DNA from: Actinernus sp. WN-2022
Taxonomy: Eukaryota; Cnidaria; Anthozoa; Actiniaria; Actinernidae
Assembly (NCBI GenBank): GCA_030867875.1
Contig: JAOWCC010001589.1
Coordinates: 145,425,745 to 145,489,744, forward strand
Length of the DNA: 64,000 bases
Reading direction: 5' to 3'
Below the pieces are notes generated by a model that saw only the letters and a program-made list of their open reading frames with translations, ran no database searches and was not told where the DNA came from. The stretch's first letter is position 1, and each line of letters starts with the position of its first letter. Below are positions 9,906 through 22,319 of this stretch, piece after piece. The position numbers and the translations under genes were made by a program.

Positions 9906-12310
9906 AGCGTTGCAGGCGTTCAGGGTGGCGCCCAAACCTAAAGTGGTTCGAGTTTATAACCAATCAGCTAATTCATGGCTCATTCCAGAGAGTATAAATA
10001 GGTTTTCTTTATTAATTTATTAAAACGATCAGCTATCTAATTACAAGTATTTTATATCCCTTTCATCTTCCCAAGAATTAATACTCTCGGGATAGCCCTT
10101 CCACTAGACAAGGCAGGCGGTAGAAGTGGTTATTCGCGACCATCGAATAGTTACTGCGTACCCGGTGAACCCTATGTTTTGATGCACGTTTTATAACTGA
10201 AAAAACGACATCTATAGGCTTAGAGTAAACCATGTCCATTGAATTAAATTGTCAGTTAGTTTCAAAGAAACGAGACAGCAGCCCGAATTTCAATGTTCAA
10301 CAAAACAATTCACTAAGTGAATGAGTGCGACTATAAGGAAAACGAACTGTAAATTGGTGTTTTTGAGATTGAATAAACTTTGTTTAATTTATCTGGTGGT
10401 TTGTTTTTATTCGTATGGTAATTATAGTTCAGTTTTAGAGAAGAATTTACATCTCAAGAGTTTTCCTCAAAACAATAGGACTATTGTTTTTATCAAACTG
10501 TACTGATGGCCCTTCAGTTATCGCTAATCCCTATGTACAATAGCAAAGTTGCTCTTATGAGTCACAGTGGATTTACTGTAAAGGTTTATAAATATTCTGA
10601 TCTCAGAATTACGTTACGATATTTGTGAATGATATCAAAAATATCGTTGGGTTAATATAGAGCAGATTACCGAAACAATAGTGTATTGTTATTCATAACA
10701 AAGACTTGCCCAAATCTGTTCAACCAAACACAAGTGAACTTTATTGATTTAAAAGTTAAAGTAATTACAAAGTCAATCAATCTCTATAAACTCTTTATCT
10801 TTTCTAAAAAATTGTTCTGGAACAGACAGAATATCTTGAGGTAAAGCCGTGTTGTTCAATGTCATTCAGTGGATGTATTTCACGTCTCACTACTTCAAGC
10901 ACTTGATAAATGATAGAAGATACGTTGTTACTGAACTGAATATTTAGAAGATACACTGTGGTCCAGGGTAACTTGTAAAATTCAGATAGGTAAACTTTCC
11001 ATGAGCGATGAATTTCAATGTTCAAAAATAGATCGATGACCTCATTCACAGAAATAAATATTTTATTGACCAAGTACGCCGCATTTTATTCATGAGTCCA
11101 CCACTTCAATGAGAGCACAACTTTAATTTATACATACGCCGCAATATTCCTTAATTACTTCAATGAATAGACACACCCAAAATGCGGCGTATGCCGTATT
11201 TTAGTCATGAGCCCAAGACAATAGGACTGTGACGTCATCCGAATTAATGAGAGCGCCTCAAAAAAGGGGTAATTCCATCCCTCTCACACTACTATCACCA
11301 TACAGTATCAACCGTCAGTAAAGCCCTAGGTAATGAAGCGCCACTACAACGTAGGTGGAGACCTCCACCTAAGTTGGTCACATCGCAAGAAATTGTCCTG
11401 GACAAGGAAGGGCTTAATGCGGCAGATCCCTGTTTTAATAATTATACGCATGTGTTGTTTGCATCTGGCTATGTTGTGATTTGTAATTTTATTTTTCCTC
11501 ACTAATGCCTAAAAATGCTTATAATATTCATTAATAATTCATGAGGGTACTGGCCAATCCCGTGTGCCGAACGACACCACATGATGGCCTCTGTATACCC
11601 AATAAAAACCTGATTAATAAAACATCAGGTTCTGTATCGAGATACTGACCCCATGGTCCGTGATACAGATCCTATGGTCCGTAAAAGCTCAAGTACTATT
11701 CTCTATCAGGTACAGAATACTAGCTAAGCTAGTGAGGGAGGTCTCACGACCGATCACTGACTTCCCCTAACCCGGGCCGGGTAAAAAGCCAAAAGTAAAT
11801 GTGCTCTCTTATTCTTTTCACACCGTCTCTTCGATGTGGAACCTGGTTTTCTGAACGCTGCGCTCTGCCCGTCCTTCGATGTGGGACCTGTTTTTGTGCA
11901 CGCTGCATGTCCGTGGCGCAAACTATTTTGCCGAAGCCTTATTTTACGCTTTTCATGAAAATTTCAGATTTTTTGAAAGTTTTATAGGGTTCATATCATA
12001 AGTACTTTACAAAGCGGCTCGGCATCGTAAATCCCATACAATTCGTTCGCTCATATTGTAAATAGTACATAGCCGCGAAATGGGCCATTGTGCTTTTGTT
12101 CCTTTATCGTCAAGGTCCATCGGTGGTTAGCTTTCCCAGGGTAATCTAATGCCCTTTGTGCCCGATTATTGCAGTCGAGCTGGGATTGTTAACCACCATT
12201 GGTCCCTTTTTCTCAATTATGAATGTGTTTGATCTCCTTCGGCGTCTATGGTTATTATATTTTTCCCTCGTTTCTTATCCAGCCTCCTTCTAAGTGACGA
12301 AAAGATGGTC
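9906..12310. other. Intergenic, mostly unrecognised
   Basis: The minus-strand open frame 10804-11073 (89 codons, includes RSWKVYLSEFYKLPWTTVYL) has no family I recognise. A direct repeat of about 25 bp with TACGCCGCATTTTATTCATG lies at about 11078 and about 11190. Around 11820-11920 CTTCGATGTGGGACCTG-like words occur twice. Nothing else is supported. Confidence 0.35.
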
Positions 12311-12317
12311 ACACACA

Positions 12318-12330
12318 ATATATATAAATA
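12318..12330 (+). promoter_or_regulatory. TATA box of the candidate spliced gene
   Basis: ATATATATAAATA lies about 35 bases upstream of the ATG at 12364. This fits a TATA promoter with a very short leader. AT-rich background could give the same by chance. Confidence 0.35.
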
Positions 12331-12363
12331 CCAGAATGGGAGAAAAATGTATCATTTCACCCA

Positions 12364-14343
12364 ATGTCCGCGCTAGAGGAATCTCAGTCCATCTCAGTGG
12401 AATGGTTTTACGTGAATGGGACCAATGATGGGGAACAATCCCTGGCTACACCTGAGGAAAGTCAAATGGAACAAAATTTGCCTCCTCATCCTCCTCCCTT
12501 AAAGTTCGCAACCCTGAAAAGTTTATGGCAGGGCAGATCCACGATTATCCGTTAGTTTGAGTGGGGTCTTGACTTAGTATACAACAGTGTCAATCTATAA
12601 ATATATGAACACTTTAAGGGTTGTTGTTTCGCTGGTCAGTTATTGGACTGGGACCTCTCTCTTTCCAAGGTTTTCCCTAACAGTCAATCGTGCACACAAT
12701 TTTCGAGAATCGCATTGCAGTTGGTGCAGTTGGAGTTATATATATAGTCAATCAGCTGGCATCTAGTAGACACCCTGCTATTTTCTGTAATTCTTTCATG
12801 TATTTGTTTATGTAGATTTACTGTGTGCATGTTAGTATTGGACTGTTTAGGTGAGTGATATGAGTGATATTGGGAAGAGATTTGAGTTTTGAGATATGGC
12901 AATTCATTTGGGGGCAGGTGGAGCTGGTGAAGGAAAGGGACAAGATGGTATGGTAATACGAACAAATCCATGTAATTGTCCCAATTATATAGTCTGGAAC
13001 AATGGATCTTAATCGTCCCACATTTTCAATCAGTGATCCATTAAATGTTTAATGTTTATAAAAGCTTTTCTGTTTATTTTTTAAAGGAGTCGGAAAAAGG
13101 CAAGACAAGACCACAGCTTCAAGTGGAAGCAACAGTGAGTAGTGCATCTTACCATTGCAATATTTAGATAACAGTTCATAGCTGGAGAGCAACTGCATGG
13201 CCTGAAGTATTACTAATTTATTTGTACAATGTGAATAGATTCTGTAACAAAACTATAATCGGTCCATTATATGCTTCATTTCACTTCATTAGCCTAATGA
13301 TTTCTGTTTCTGTTGTTTATTTTTGCTGTGGCAGATGATAATGGACAGGGGCATACTAGGTCAGAGGGGAAGCTGCAGCTAGTGGCAGGTGATGTGGACG
13401 AGGACCATACAGAGGGGGAGCAGATAGTTGAGGGCGAGGCAATTCATGTTGTAGATGAGCAACTGTCACGAAGAGAGGAGGACCATACTGGGAAGAGGAA
13501 GAGACTACAAGGTCAGCTATTTGGTAACCAATAACACTTTTAAAGGGCTCCCTATAGAATCACAGGCAGCCCAAGCCTACGATCAGTAACGAGATACTGC
13601 ACTCACTTGAAAAATATATTCTTGAAACCACCAACTATAGAAAGGTGACACCTTTCCTTCTTGAATAAGTGGCTGACAGCCCCTTTTATATTCACTGACA
13701 GTGCTCCAGATTTTCAGATATCTTAAACTGAGTAAAAATTTAAATACAAATATTATAGACCAATTTCACAATGTTGCGTGAAACTGTTACAACAATGGCT
13801 GTCTGTTAAAAAAAATGACTGGCAAAACACATCAAGTCAAATCTCATATTGTTCTCTGATTCATTCGATACAGCTCGAAATTCTTGATAAAGAATAGCCC
13901 ACTTCCAAGATATGCCTCACTTCCTACATATAGAAAGGAATCAATACGAGGCTCCGTGCTTAATGCTCAATCGTTTGTGACAAGACTATAGCACTTCTGT
14001 TGTTTGTCACGAACGACTGAGCATTATGCACGGAGACTCGTATTGATTCCTTTGTACGTAAGAAGTGAGGCATATCGCGGCAGTGGCTATTGAACCACTG
14101 CAAGCCTTTGCCACAAGTGCGCATGGCGTGTTAGTCTTACGAAATAGGTGCGTGTGCATAGCGTAGTTAATTATTCAAAATGTCGCATATTTTGAACACA
14201 GTGTTTTCTCCGCAGGGCACAGACCAGGTTAGGATTGCGTTCTCTTTCGTCAAACGCAATTAAATAACATTGCTGCCATTTTTGTTTTATTTACAGAACC
14301 CACCAGGAGAAGTCATAGAAGGATAAAGCATAGGATATTCTAA
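12364..14343 (+). CDS. Candidate four-exon gene, unknown acidic/basic protein
   Basis: Predicted exons are 12364-12520, 13087-13134, 13335-13511 and 14297-14343. Their lengths give a continuous frame (all junctions phase 1) of about 142 residues ending at TAA. Splice signals seen are donor GTGAGT after exon 2, acceptors CTGTGGCAG and TTTATTTACAG before exons 3 and 4, and donor GTCAGC after exon 3. The exon 1 donor (AAAAGTTTAT) is weak. The product starts MSALEESQSISVEWFYVNG, has an acidic middle (GDVDEDHTEGEQIVEGE) and a strongly basic tail (GKRKRLQEPTRRSHRRIKHR), which could be a nuclear signal or nucleic-acid binding tail. No domain is recognised and no polyadenylation signal is obvious. 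A palindromic MITE sits in intron 3. It may be a host gene or an accessory gene of a transposon. Confidence 0.4.
13909..14076. repeat. Palindromic MITE in an intron
   Basis: Arms of about 70 bp start GATATGCCTCACTTCCTAC and end GAAGTGAGGCATATC, with a short centre. The arms are about 85% complementary by eye. Confidence 0.75.
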
Positions 14344-15460
14344 TGCGAGATTCGGTATTCAGTAGTTGAAGAAGAGAATGCGTGTATAGCTTATGTACTA
14401 TCAATGTTAAGCTCCAAGGTGTGTGTGTGGGGAGGGGGATTTTGATATCTTTGGGGATGTCAATTTCCCATCAACTGGGACCTATATTCAGATCAAATTT
14501 TCCTACCTTATATGACCTAATTCACCATTGTGCGTGACTGGTTTAAATTAATCTCTGGCTTCCGGCATGTTATTTAGTATGGACAGGCACATTGTTTTGC
14601 GTGGCATTGAGTATTTGGTTTAAAAGCTAAGAAAAATGCTTCCTACCTCTCGTCCACACCGCGGCAAAACGTCACGCGCATGCGTATTTGCTATCTCTTG
14701 TCCGCGCGCGGCCGCCCCCAGTTTCCCGCGAAAACTGAAATGAAACAACAGGCACATGCCGTGATTTTAACGTTTCTGCTTAAAAGTATTCATTTGTGAA
14801 CTGTTTTGTCAAAAAATAAGAAAACTACTTAAAAGCTAAGCCTAAGACTTTAACAGGTTGAAGTTTTCTTAATTTGTAATTCATTGTGAGTTTACTAAGT
14901 TATAAAATTATTTACTAAAAAAGTTGAAACCCTCGGTAACTTGTATTTGATAGCAGAGCCTTCATTCTTTTGGCCAGCGGAGCATACCTTTTTGCCGCGG
15001 TGCACACAGCGGTATTACAGTGAACTTCTACCCCAAAAAGTTAAGAAAAATACGTGAAAGTTAAGCTTTTTATTTTCACAGTCGACGGGAAATTGAACAA
15101 ACTTCAAACTGTGAGTTTACCAAATTGTTTCGTAATTTACCAAAGAAGTTCTCAAGGTTTGAAAGCGGGTTTGTGAACAGTGACGGCCGCCGACTCGCTT
15201 TGAATTTGATTTGGAAACGTTGTTGTTGTTGCAAGACTTTTAACGCATGCGCAGACGTTTGACCGCTGTGTGGCCGCGGTGTGCCTCTCGTCCAGCATCC
15301 GTTTTCCCAAGAGAAAAGATAACTAGTGACTTGTTTCCAGTCCCTTCAGATCCGAAAAGTAACTCGTTCGTCCCCATGATCTCTCTATTCTTTACAATAT
15401 GGCGGCTATGTCAAATTCCCGACCCATGTAACAGTCACATTTGTCAATGCCTCTGGGGTT
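14344..15460. other. Intergenic, nothing recognised
   Basis: GC-richer patches with CGCATGCG words occur near 14676 and 15244. No coding sequence or clear repeat boundaries were found. Confidence 0.35.
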
Positions 15461-15490
15461 GCCCCCCCCCCCCCCCCAACACACACACAC
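15461..15490. repeat. Poly-C tract followed by (CA)n
   Basis: An uninterrupted C run of about 17 bases is followed by CAACACACACAC. Length is likely unreliable in assembly. Confidence 0.85.
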
Positions 15491-15496
15491 TGGGAG

Positions 15497-15730
15497 CTCA
15501 GCGGAGGGATCGAATCCAGCGAGTTACGATTTATTGAACGACTGATACAACCCTACCCTAACTCTAACCCTATCCGCTATACCACGAGTGAATTCGCTTG
15601 GTGGCAATCGTGTTTTTTTTCACGCATTTACATCCACTAATGATGAGCAGCTGCATAAATTATAGTATTATAGTATTCAATACACTATAATTGTAATACG
15701 ACTAGTCATCGTGCGCGCGAGGGCATGGTC
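15497..15730 (-). repeat. tRNA-like element (SINE or MITE)
   Basis: On the minus strand a box-A-like TGGTATAGCGGATAGGG and a box-B-like GGATTCGATCC are about 60 bp apart, separated by GGGTTAGAGTTAGGGT-like sequence. To the right lies a palindromic AT patch (TATAGTATTATAGTATT) and GTGCGCGCGAGG. The same order of parts occurs in the element at 41187-41614, so the two are probably related. Confidence 0.45.
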
Positions 15731-16054
15731 TCTAGGGAATGTTTTTTTTTACTGAGGTAAACCCAAATTTACATGATGAGACTCCGTGGATAAATAAAGA
15801 TTATCACTGTATGTATTTCTAGCCATCGTTAGCCATCTGGGACCATGTTTAGCCATTCTAAAAAATGATGAATAGAAGGATCTTGCTAGCAGTCGATAAA
15901 TGATACGAACTTCTGCACTCGAACGAAAAAGATTATTCCAAAAGGATGATGGTTCCTGCATCGGGGCATTGGAATTTGGTCCTGGCGCAATCAATTAACT
16001 TGTCCTTGCTCATGATCACAATGCAATGCGCTGGAAGAAATTGAGAAAATCGGC

Positions 16055-16415
16055 AGATTAATAATAATAATGGCCATATTTATATAGCGCCATATCACCA
16101 CAGTCTCATGGCGCTTTACATATTACTGACATCGCGTCAGTATTTTTTTTCGGACTGCTTACGGCGTTAATAGCTGCCACGCAGTTTACACCGTTGAGTG
16201 TGTGGTTAGTGCAATGGCCATGCTGCTGTAACGGGTGACAATCCCCTGCTCTTTTTCGAATAGTATAACAGGTTCTTTCACGTCCCCTTCAAATACTGAT
16301 TAGAAGTAGAAGGAGACCAGGCCAATGGCCTTAAACGTCCCTGCCCAAGGACGCGGCCGGGTTCGAACCTCTGACCTTCCGCACTCTAGACCGTGCTCTA
16401 CCAACTGAAGTAACC
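16055..16415 (-). repeat. tRNA-derived SINE
   Basis: Read on the minus strand, the head contains TTCAGTTGGTAGAGCACGG (box A type) and GGTTCGAACCCGGCC (box B), as in a tRNA-derived Pol III promoter. The body runs to a 3' end reading GGCGCTATATAAATATGGCC, followed by an ATT-rich tail (16060-16070). The length of about 350 bp and this tail are typical of invertebrate SINEs. The tRNA part is not a functional tRNA because the acceptor stem does not pair. Confidence 0.6.
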
Positions 16416-17220
16416 AGTGATTAGTATTGCTGCTAAAATGCTCAGTCGGTCCTCGGTCGCTTCAGGCTCGGTCGCTCGCTTCAGGCTCGCTCAGTGTGCA
16501 GCAATTACAGTCTCAATTACAGTTGATTAAATTTTCGGTGTTTAACTTCACCGGGGAGAAATGTGTTTATATTGGGCATTCATAATTAGAGCTTCGCACT
16601 ACTCCCTTAGAGTTGTTCACTGCTATAAGCTTAGTGAAAACATTTGCATATTACTTGACGCTAACCAGTTTCTAACTTGACACGTTGTTACCGGGTCCAA
16701 AATTCCCATATTTTCATGTATAATTATTACGGTCCCTTGTCATTTATACTTATAAATCTTTATTCACATTCGGCTGATCAGGCATATGTATACGTTGAAA
16801 CTAGTTACGTTACCTATAACCTCGTATCTCCCAATAAACATGACTGGTTCGCGGCTCTCCTACACTGTCTTGTTCGATGGAGAATATACAATATAAACGT
16901 TTTCTGTGCATCGGAACGCAGTGCCAGAGCAGCCAGAGCACAGAACAGCAGTTTTTGTGTGTGTTGGGAATCTTGAGAAAATGTCGGTAATTTACCGGGA
17001 AATCGTTGATTTATATATTACACCTAGTTAGCTTATATTATTCATTCATGTAAATAGTTACTGGGCTTAATAACTTTACCAATTTTATTCATGTGTATAG
17101 TTTTATTGTTTCATTACTATCTTGTACACTGTTATTATTATTGTTTGAGGGCCACGCGTTTATCAGTACTTCGTACTGTCAAGTGTCACCCTCGTTAAAT
17201 AAAGTTTATTGTATTGGGGA
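16416..17220 (+). other. Non-coding, possible LINE 3' end
   Basis: Open frame 16677-16976 is unrecognised. 17145-17215 (GAGGGCCACGCG then CCTCGTTAAATAAAGTTTAT) resembles the 3' end of CR1/L2-type LINEs, which often finish with CCTCGTTAAATAAAGTT. Confidence 0.3.
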
Positions 17221-18435
17221 CAAAACGAAAATAAATCGTGACAACTTTTGAGAAAACACACCACAGCTCAAACAGACTTCAGTCGCACGATAGCCCCAAA
17301 ACTACAAAATATATTCATCTAACGCCTTGGCGTGATGAGTAAATGTATTTTCCGCTAGTATGACAAGTAACGAGTGTGTATTGTGCTGGTTCACGAGATC
17401 TGATACGCCCACTGGGGGCGTTATTGTTATTGTTACCAAACGGTGTAAGTAAGAATGCGCATACGCATTCTTCTTCTCTCTCACGCTCGCGATTCCTAGC
17501 AGTGTGTAACAGTATACAGAGGAAATAGCACTTTAGACGTTAGTGCTGGATATATTACAGAAATTCAAAAGATTCCCTGAAGAAGCTCCTATTCCCTGTC
17601 TTCCGTAGAGATCTGGTTTTCTAGAAGCTATCGCTATTAGCCTAATTCGACTCGATGAAAAGAAAATTCGTAAGTAATCAAAATCTCCTAAAAGAGTTGG
17701 CGAAAATGTCAAAGAGCTCGTTCACGAAAGTCAGGAGTTGTTAACGTTAGCAGATGACTATAGAACAAGCAGGACTGTCGAGTGCGGAGTCCGACAGATT
17801 GGCGTCGAAATCAGAGGGTGAGAAACAAATCAAGAAAGTCCAGAAAGCTTCAAGCACCAAACGAAGCAGCCAAAAGAGGGCGAGAAGAAAGCCAAGGTCA
17901 ACATGCATGGATGCTGCTTACAAGCTTTCCGCGGTAAGAGTAAAAACTAATTCTCATAGTTGGATCCGCAAACCGTGAATCCGTGAACTCTTTACAGAAC
18001 TCCGCTACCCTCCCCATACAGCGTTATAAGTAGCTGTGTACTGCAGATTGTTCTCTTACTTTTCAGGTTCTGAAGGCAGTAATGGTGAACAAACCAAAGT
18101 TTCAGACGCAACAAACCGAGAGTTGGGCTTAAGTATTGCAGAGCCACATGGTTAGGAAATATCCTGTTCTCAAGTTACAACCGTCAACCGGGACATTTTA
18201 CAACAAAGGTATAGAAAGCAAAGGACATTCAGCACCAATCAGCGAAGTTCTAGCACAGGTAGAAGAATAGGTGAAACAGGCAGCCACACCCGTAAATAAT
18301 TTAAGTTGTAAAACTTAATGAATGTTAAGTTATTTCAGATATTGATTAATATTATATGAGAGCAATTATTGAGGCAACAAATAAGTCTTGTGGAATACAA
18401 TCAGATTGTAATTTGAGTTTTTAGCTATAGACGGA
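17221..18435 (+). other. Unrecognised; one small basic open frame
   Basis: 17754-17978 encodes a Lys/Arg/Ser-rich peptide (STKRSSQKRARRKPRS) with a GTAAGAG donor-like word inside (17934). An acceptor-like CTTTTCAG lies at 18059. A two-exon gene is possible but not supported by any known family. A 20-base string (GGATCCGCAAACCGTGAATC) here near 17962 recurs near 19948. Confidence 0.25.
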
Positions 18436-18439
18436 GCTC

Positions 18440-18466
18440 AGGGACCGGACATTATTTATGGCGGTA

Positions 18467-18497
<31 letters not shown>

Positions 18498-18727
18498 AGG
18501 GGGCTACTAGATTTGCATTGTGGCTTGCCCAAAAAATTGTGACCCTGCAGTTCTCTGGTCTCACATAATGATAATGACGCTCCCCTTAGATAAGCCTATA
18601 AATATATATAACCTTTAAAAGAGGAGCATATAAAAATGTGACCCCCCTAAATGGGAACATAAAAAAATCGTGACCCCTCTACAACTCTAGTAGCCCCCCC
18701 CCCAACCGCTAAATAATGCCCGGTCTC
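18440..18727. repeat. Foldback element with long poly-G tract
   Basis: The left end GGGACCGGACATTATTTA and the right end TAAATAATGCCCGGTC are inverted copies. Next to the left arm is a G run of about 30 bases, and next to the right arm a run of nine C. CTACTAG lies inside each arm. It is probably a MITE whose G/C tract has expanded on one side. Confidence 0.65.
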
Positions 18728-20602
18728 TTATTACGATCATGTCGAATCAGGATGTATTATACAAATACAGGTTTGACTGTAACTGCCGCTAATAGTCCTA
18801 TCCCGGTGATCGATAGTGTTTTGTATAGACCGTTGGTAAGAACTTAGAGATCTATTCTAGATCTGAATTTTACCAATATGGCTCGACAATGAAGCCGGCC
18901 AACTGCACCGGATGTAATGCAAAGAATAGAATAAAAAGTGAAGTCAGTAAAGGTGGCATACCTCGTATAGAAATGAAAAGAGATGGAGGTAGCATGCGAC
19001 ACTGATCGGTAACATACCTTGTTAAGAACTGAAACTAAAAGAGATTTAGAGTCCGGTAGCATAGCTTGCAAAGAACTGGAGGTAACATGGGCGGCACTGG
19101 GCGGCAGGACACTTTAAAGAAATTGGAAGGCTAAAATAGCGAGTGCCACTGGCTGTAAATACCGAAACCTGTTGGAGACTAGCATAATTGTAGTGGAAGT
19201 AAATGGCACTGGCTAGCTTACCGATATCGGCAATTAAGGGATAATGAGTTTTCGTAATACTTGGTTTACAAGATAAAAGATTTATCAGCCCTTATGCTGT
19301 AATTCTTTTAACTCGACATTGACTTAATTGTTGTGGTTTTTGGATCTCTATACAGTTTCTATACAAACCACTTATTGATAAATTCACTCGCACCGGAAAA
19401 TTCATCCCTGTAGTGTTTTACTTATTTAATGGACTAGCTTACCGGTGTAAATTATTCAGTGCCAATTATTTCCAGTTATTTTACCATGTTATATTATACC
19501 TTCGTAATTCACTCTTAATCAGTTTCTATTGAATTGTCCAAATAAAATGTAGGTTTAGTGCTTTTCACCTCCACTGAAGCTTTGGCTGCAGCATGGGTTG
19601 GAGTACACGTTCCATAATTTTTTCCAATGTTTTTTCCATGGTTCTTCCCCATGGTTTTTCGTGTCCGGCTCAGCAATAAGGTACATCGTTTGTTTGGTAC
19701 ACCGTTTTAATATATATGTTTGTCATATTCTAGTATACCAGTATTTTTATCAGATAAAATTGGGGTGATATGAAGCAAATCTAAGATGGATATCTACTGG
19801 GGAGAATTATATTATAATACATTCCAGCATGTAAGATACACCAAGGCAGCATTTATAGATCAATATAATCTAGGCAAGGGGGCACTTCACAGTCTTACTT
19901 AAATGTTATAACTATTATTAAAAACACAAGGAGAAATAAACTGCAATGGATCCGCAAACCGTGAATCCAACCATCAAAACCTGTTGTATCTTGTCGATAT
20001 TGTATAAATAGTACGAAGTTTGGGTTCCCTGTGGTGAAATGGGCGTGGGTCACGTGATACATTCTTGTACTCGGCGCGGTGAGAGTTGCTTTGCATGGCT
20101 CGAGTTTCTCCTCCCTCTTTGGCTTTGGAATTGCTTTCTTCATCTCGAATACTATTTCCTTCTATACGAAGGTAAGCTGAAGCTTGTTCCTTTTATAATT
20201 TATGTCTGTCGTTTGTTTTGAAGCTTAACTTCTGGTTTCAGCTAACTCGAGTTTGTTGGCGCTGAGTCGCAAATATCACATGGCGGGGAAGGCTGGCTTT
20301 TCGGTGGTTTGGCTCGGCAAGCAAGAAAAAACAACTTGTAACATTGGAAGAGGGCCTTGACAAAGAAAAAGGGACCGAGAAATGTGCAGATTAAACGTTT
20401 CTCGAAAACGTTTGAATGTTCTACGAGTCAATGGCTTTGTTTGCGCCTCTATCGTCGGTATGTACATGTATGCTGCCTATGTTTGTATACATAAACTAAT
20501 GTCATCCTCTGTTTTACCCATTTCAACTTTCCGCCCTCCACTCAAAAGATCACTTGAAAACACCTTGAACCACTTCCAGCTGGGACTCAGCTGTTTTTCT
20601 TA
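18728..20602. other. Intergenic, weakly repetitive
   Basis: Between 18850 and 19240 words such as GGTAACATGG, GGCACTGG and CTAGCTTACCG recur at irregular spacing, suggesting an old tandem repeat. Open frames (19895-20143 minus, 20382-20888 plus) are not recognised. Confidence 0.3.
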
Positions 20603-21539
20603 TGCACCTATCAGCGGCTTCCCCGAGGGGTCGACCCCCGGGCTAACCACGGCGACATGTGGGGGAATGCAGGGGGAATGCAGGAGGATTGAATGCAAAC
20701 ATTGCCCCTGTGGTTGGGGAAATGCTCAACTTTGTTTTAGGGTTGGCAAACTGGGGTGGGGATTTGTTCAAATTGTTTTTGTCATTAAACTAACCACGGA
20801 GATTGTTTTTTCTTCTTTAATACAAGAGTTAAAGCGTGAGACCAGCGTAGAATTTCTATGCCGAGTATTCTTGAAGTTTGGCATTTAAATGAAATCATTA
20901 CATATGAGGCATAATAACTTTGTTATGTTTAGGTCATGTAGGTCGTATATAATGGTAATAGAACTGAGTGGAGTGCAATTTGGTCTGAAATCATACGAGT
21001 GATTACAAAATTGCATGACCGCGAAGCGGGAGTGCAATTTGTAATCAAGAGTATGATTTCAGACCAAAATTGCACTCCACTCAGTTCTTTTACCACTTAA
21101 TTATATTCATTTTGAAATTTTAAGAAACAAAAAACGTTCGTAAATTTGTTTTTTTACAACAACAAACTAGAAAGGTCAAGAAGAAGGGTAGAGCTTTGAA
21201 GAAGGCAATTAAAATCTAAGAGCGTGCGTGAGCGATCATGTAATCCCTACGCTGTGAAATGGCTTCTCAAATTCTGCTTTTTGATTGGTTCAGCAAAAGG
21301 ATGCAATAACAGACACCAAAATGATGCAATTTAGGCTGAAATCACTGCTGCTTTTAACCAATCAAATTGCAGGAAACACCAATGATTTCAAAATGAATAT
21401 AATGAAAGACCTAACCAGGGGACTTTGAAAGGGATGATTCCCCTACCCCTGGGGGAAATCGTCAAGATTGTTTGTGTCTTTTTACAATCCCCCTGGTCAG
21501 CCCTGTGGTCAACCCTCAGGGAAGCCGCTGATAGGTGCA
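20603..21539. mobile_element. MITE with TTA duplication, carrying a nested repeat
   Basis: Ends are inverted (TGCACCTATCAGCGGCTTCC on the left and its inverse on the right) and continue for about 45 bp with few mismatches. TTA flanks both ends (20600-20602 and 21540-21542). A 3-bp TTA duplication suggests the PIF/Harbinger superfamily; that assignment is inference. The core is split by the repeat at 20953-21405. Confidence 0.55.
20953..21405. repeat. Hairpin-headed repeat, copy 1
   Basis: TGGTAATAGAACTGAGTGG and its inverse near 21075-21096 make a hairpin of about 144 bp, followed by about 300 bp of non-coding sequence. The same unit occurs inverted at 31734-32060. Confidence 0.7.
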
Positions 21540-21542
21540 TTA

Positions 21543-22319
21543 CTACTGTACTGTACATATGCACGTCTAACTGACGAGCCACCAGGCCACACCAGATTCT
21601 TGAGACTATTGAGAACATTTTAGAATAAGAAAACTCAATGTGATTTTCCTATCACCTGATGCATGCAAGTCTTTGAACTATCTCCTCCCTTGTCATCAAG
21701 AGTGGTCGCCATCTTGGGCCCATTTTTACGAATTTTTGGGCCCAGCTGGGCGAAGTAATCACTTATCCAGTGACTGAGCGAGTTTGACTTGAGCAAGTCT
21801 TGGCAAATTCTGCTAGGCCTTCTGGTTGACAGTTGGTGACGTCACAACTATTACAAACCACAGGGATCCCATTAACCCACTCAGACAAAATACCAGCCAG
21901 AAGGCCTAGGACTATGCTGATACATCACTATATTCCACATGAAGAGCATCTGGAGGTGAAATATAGCATACAAGGCATTTACCAAAATAACCACTTGCAT
22001 ATTTACCGATGTTTCTTGCAAATAAATAAATAATATGAAATCCACCAAAGAAGCAACTAATAAGTATGGCCTAACTTGAAGCTTTTTACTCGCATATCCC
22101 TGGGTTGTTTAGATACAAGATCCATCCACCCTTTGACAAGCACTTTTAACTACATCATACATGTACATGTAAGAAGTAACATTCGGTAAAAAGGTGAAAC
22201 AAAAAATGTATTTTTGTCGTCGTCTTTATGCGCAAAAGCAAAATTTGCATATAAGAGTTACATGTCAATCAATATATTATGACATTGTAAATTGGGTAAT
22301 TTACTTCTGGTAAAGAATA
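21543..22319. other. Intergenic, nothing recognised
   Basis: Only a small inverted pair, CTAGGCCTTCTGG (21813) and CCAGAAGGCCTAG (21896), was seen. Confidence 0.35.

Noticed and set aside
9727..10023. Proline/serine- or glycine/arginine-rich open frames on both strands
   Set aside because: They are translations of the GGA microsatellite, not genes.
15247..15537. 96-codon plus-strand frame
   Set aside because: Runs through the poly-C/(CA)n tract and the tRNA-like element; no domain.
16335..16412. A functional tRNA gene
   Set aside because: Boxes A and B are present, but the acceptor stem does not pair and the sequence continues into a SINE body.
20382..20888. 168-codon plus-strand frame
   Set aside because: Crosses the left end of the TTA-flanked MITE at 20603, so it is a chance frame through repeat sequence.
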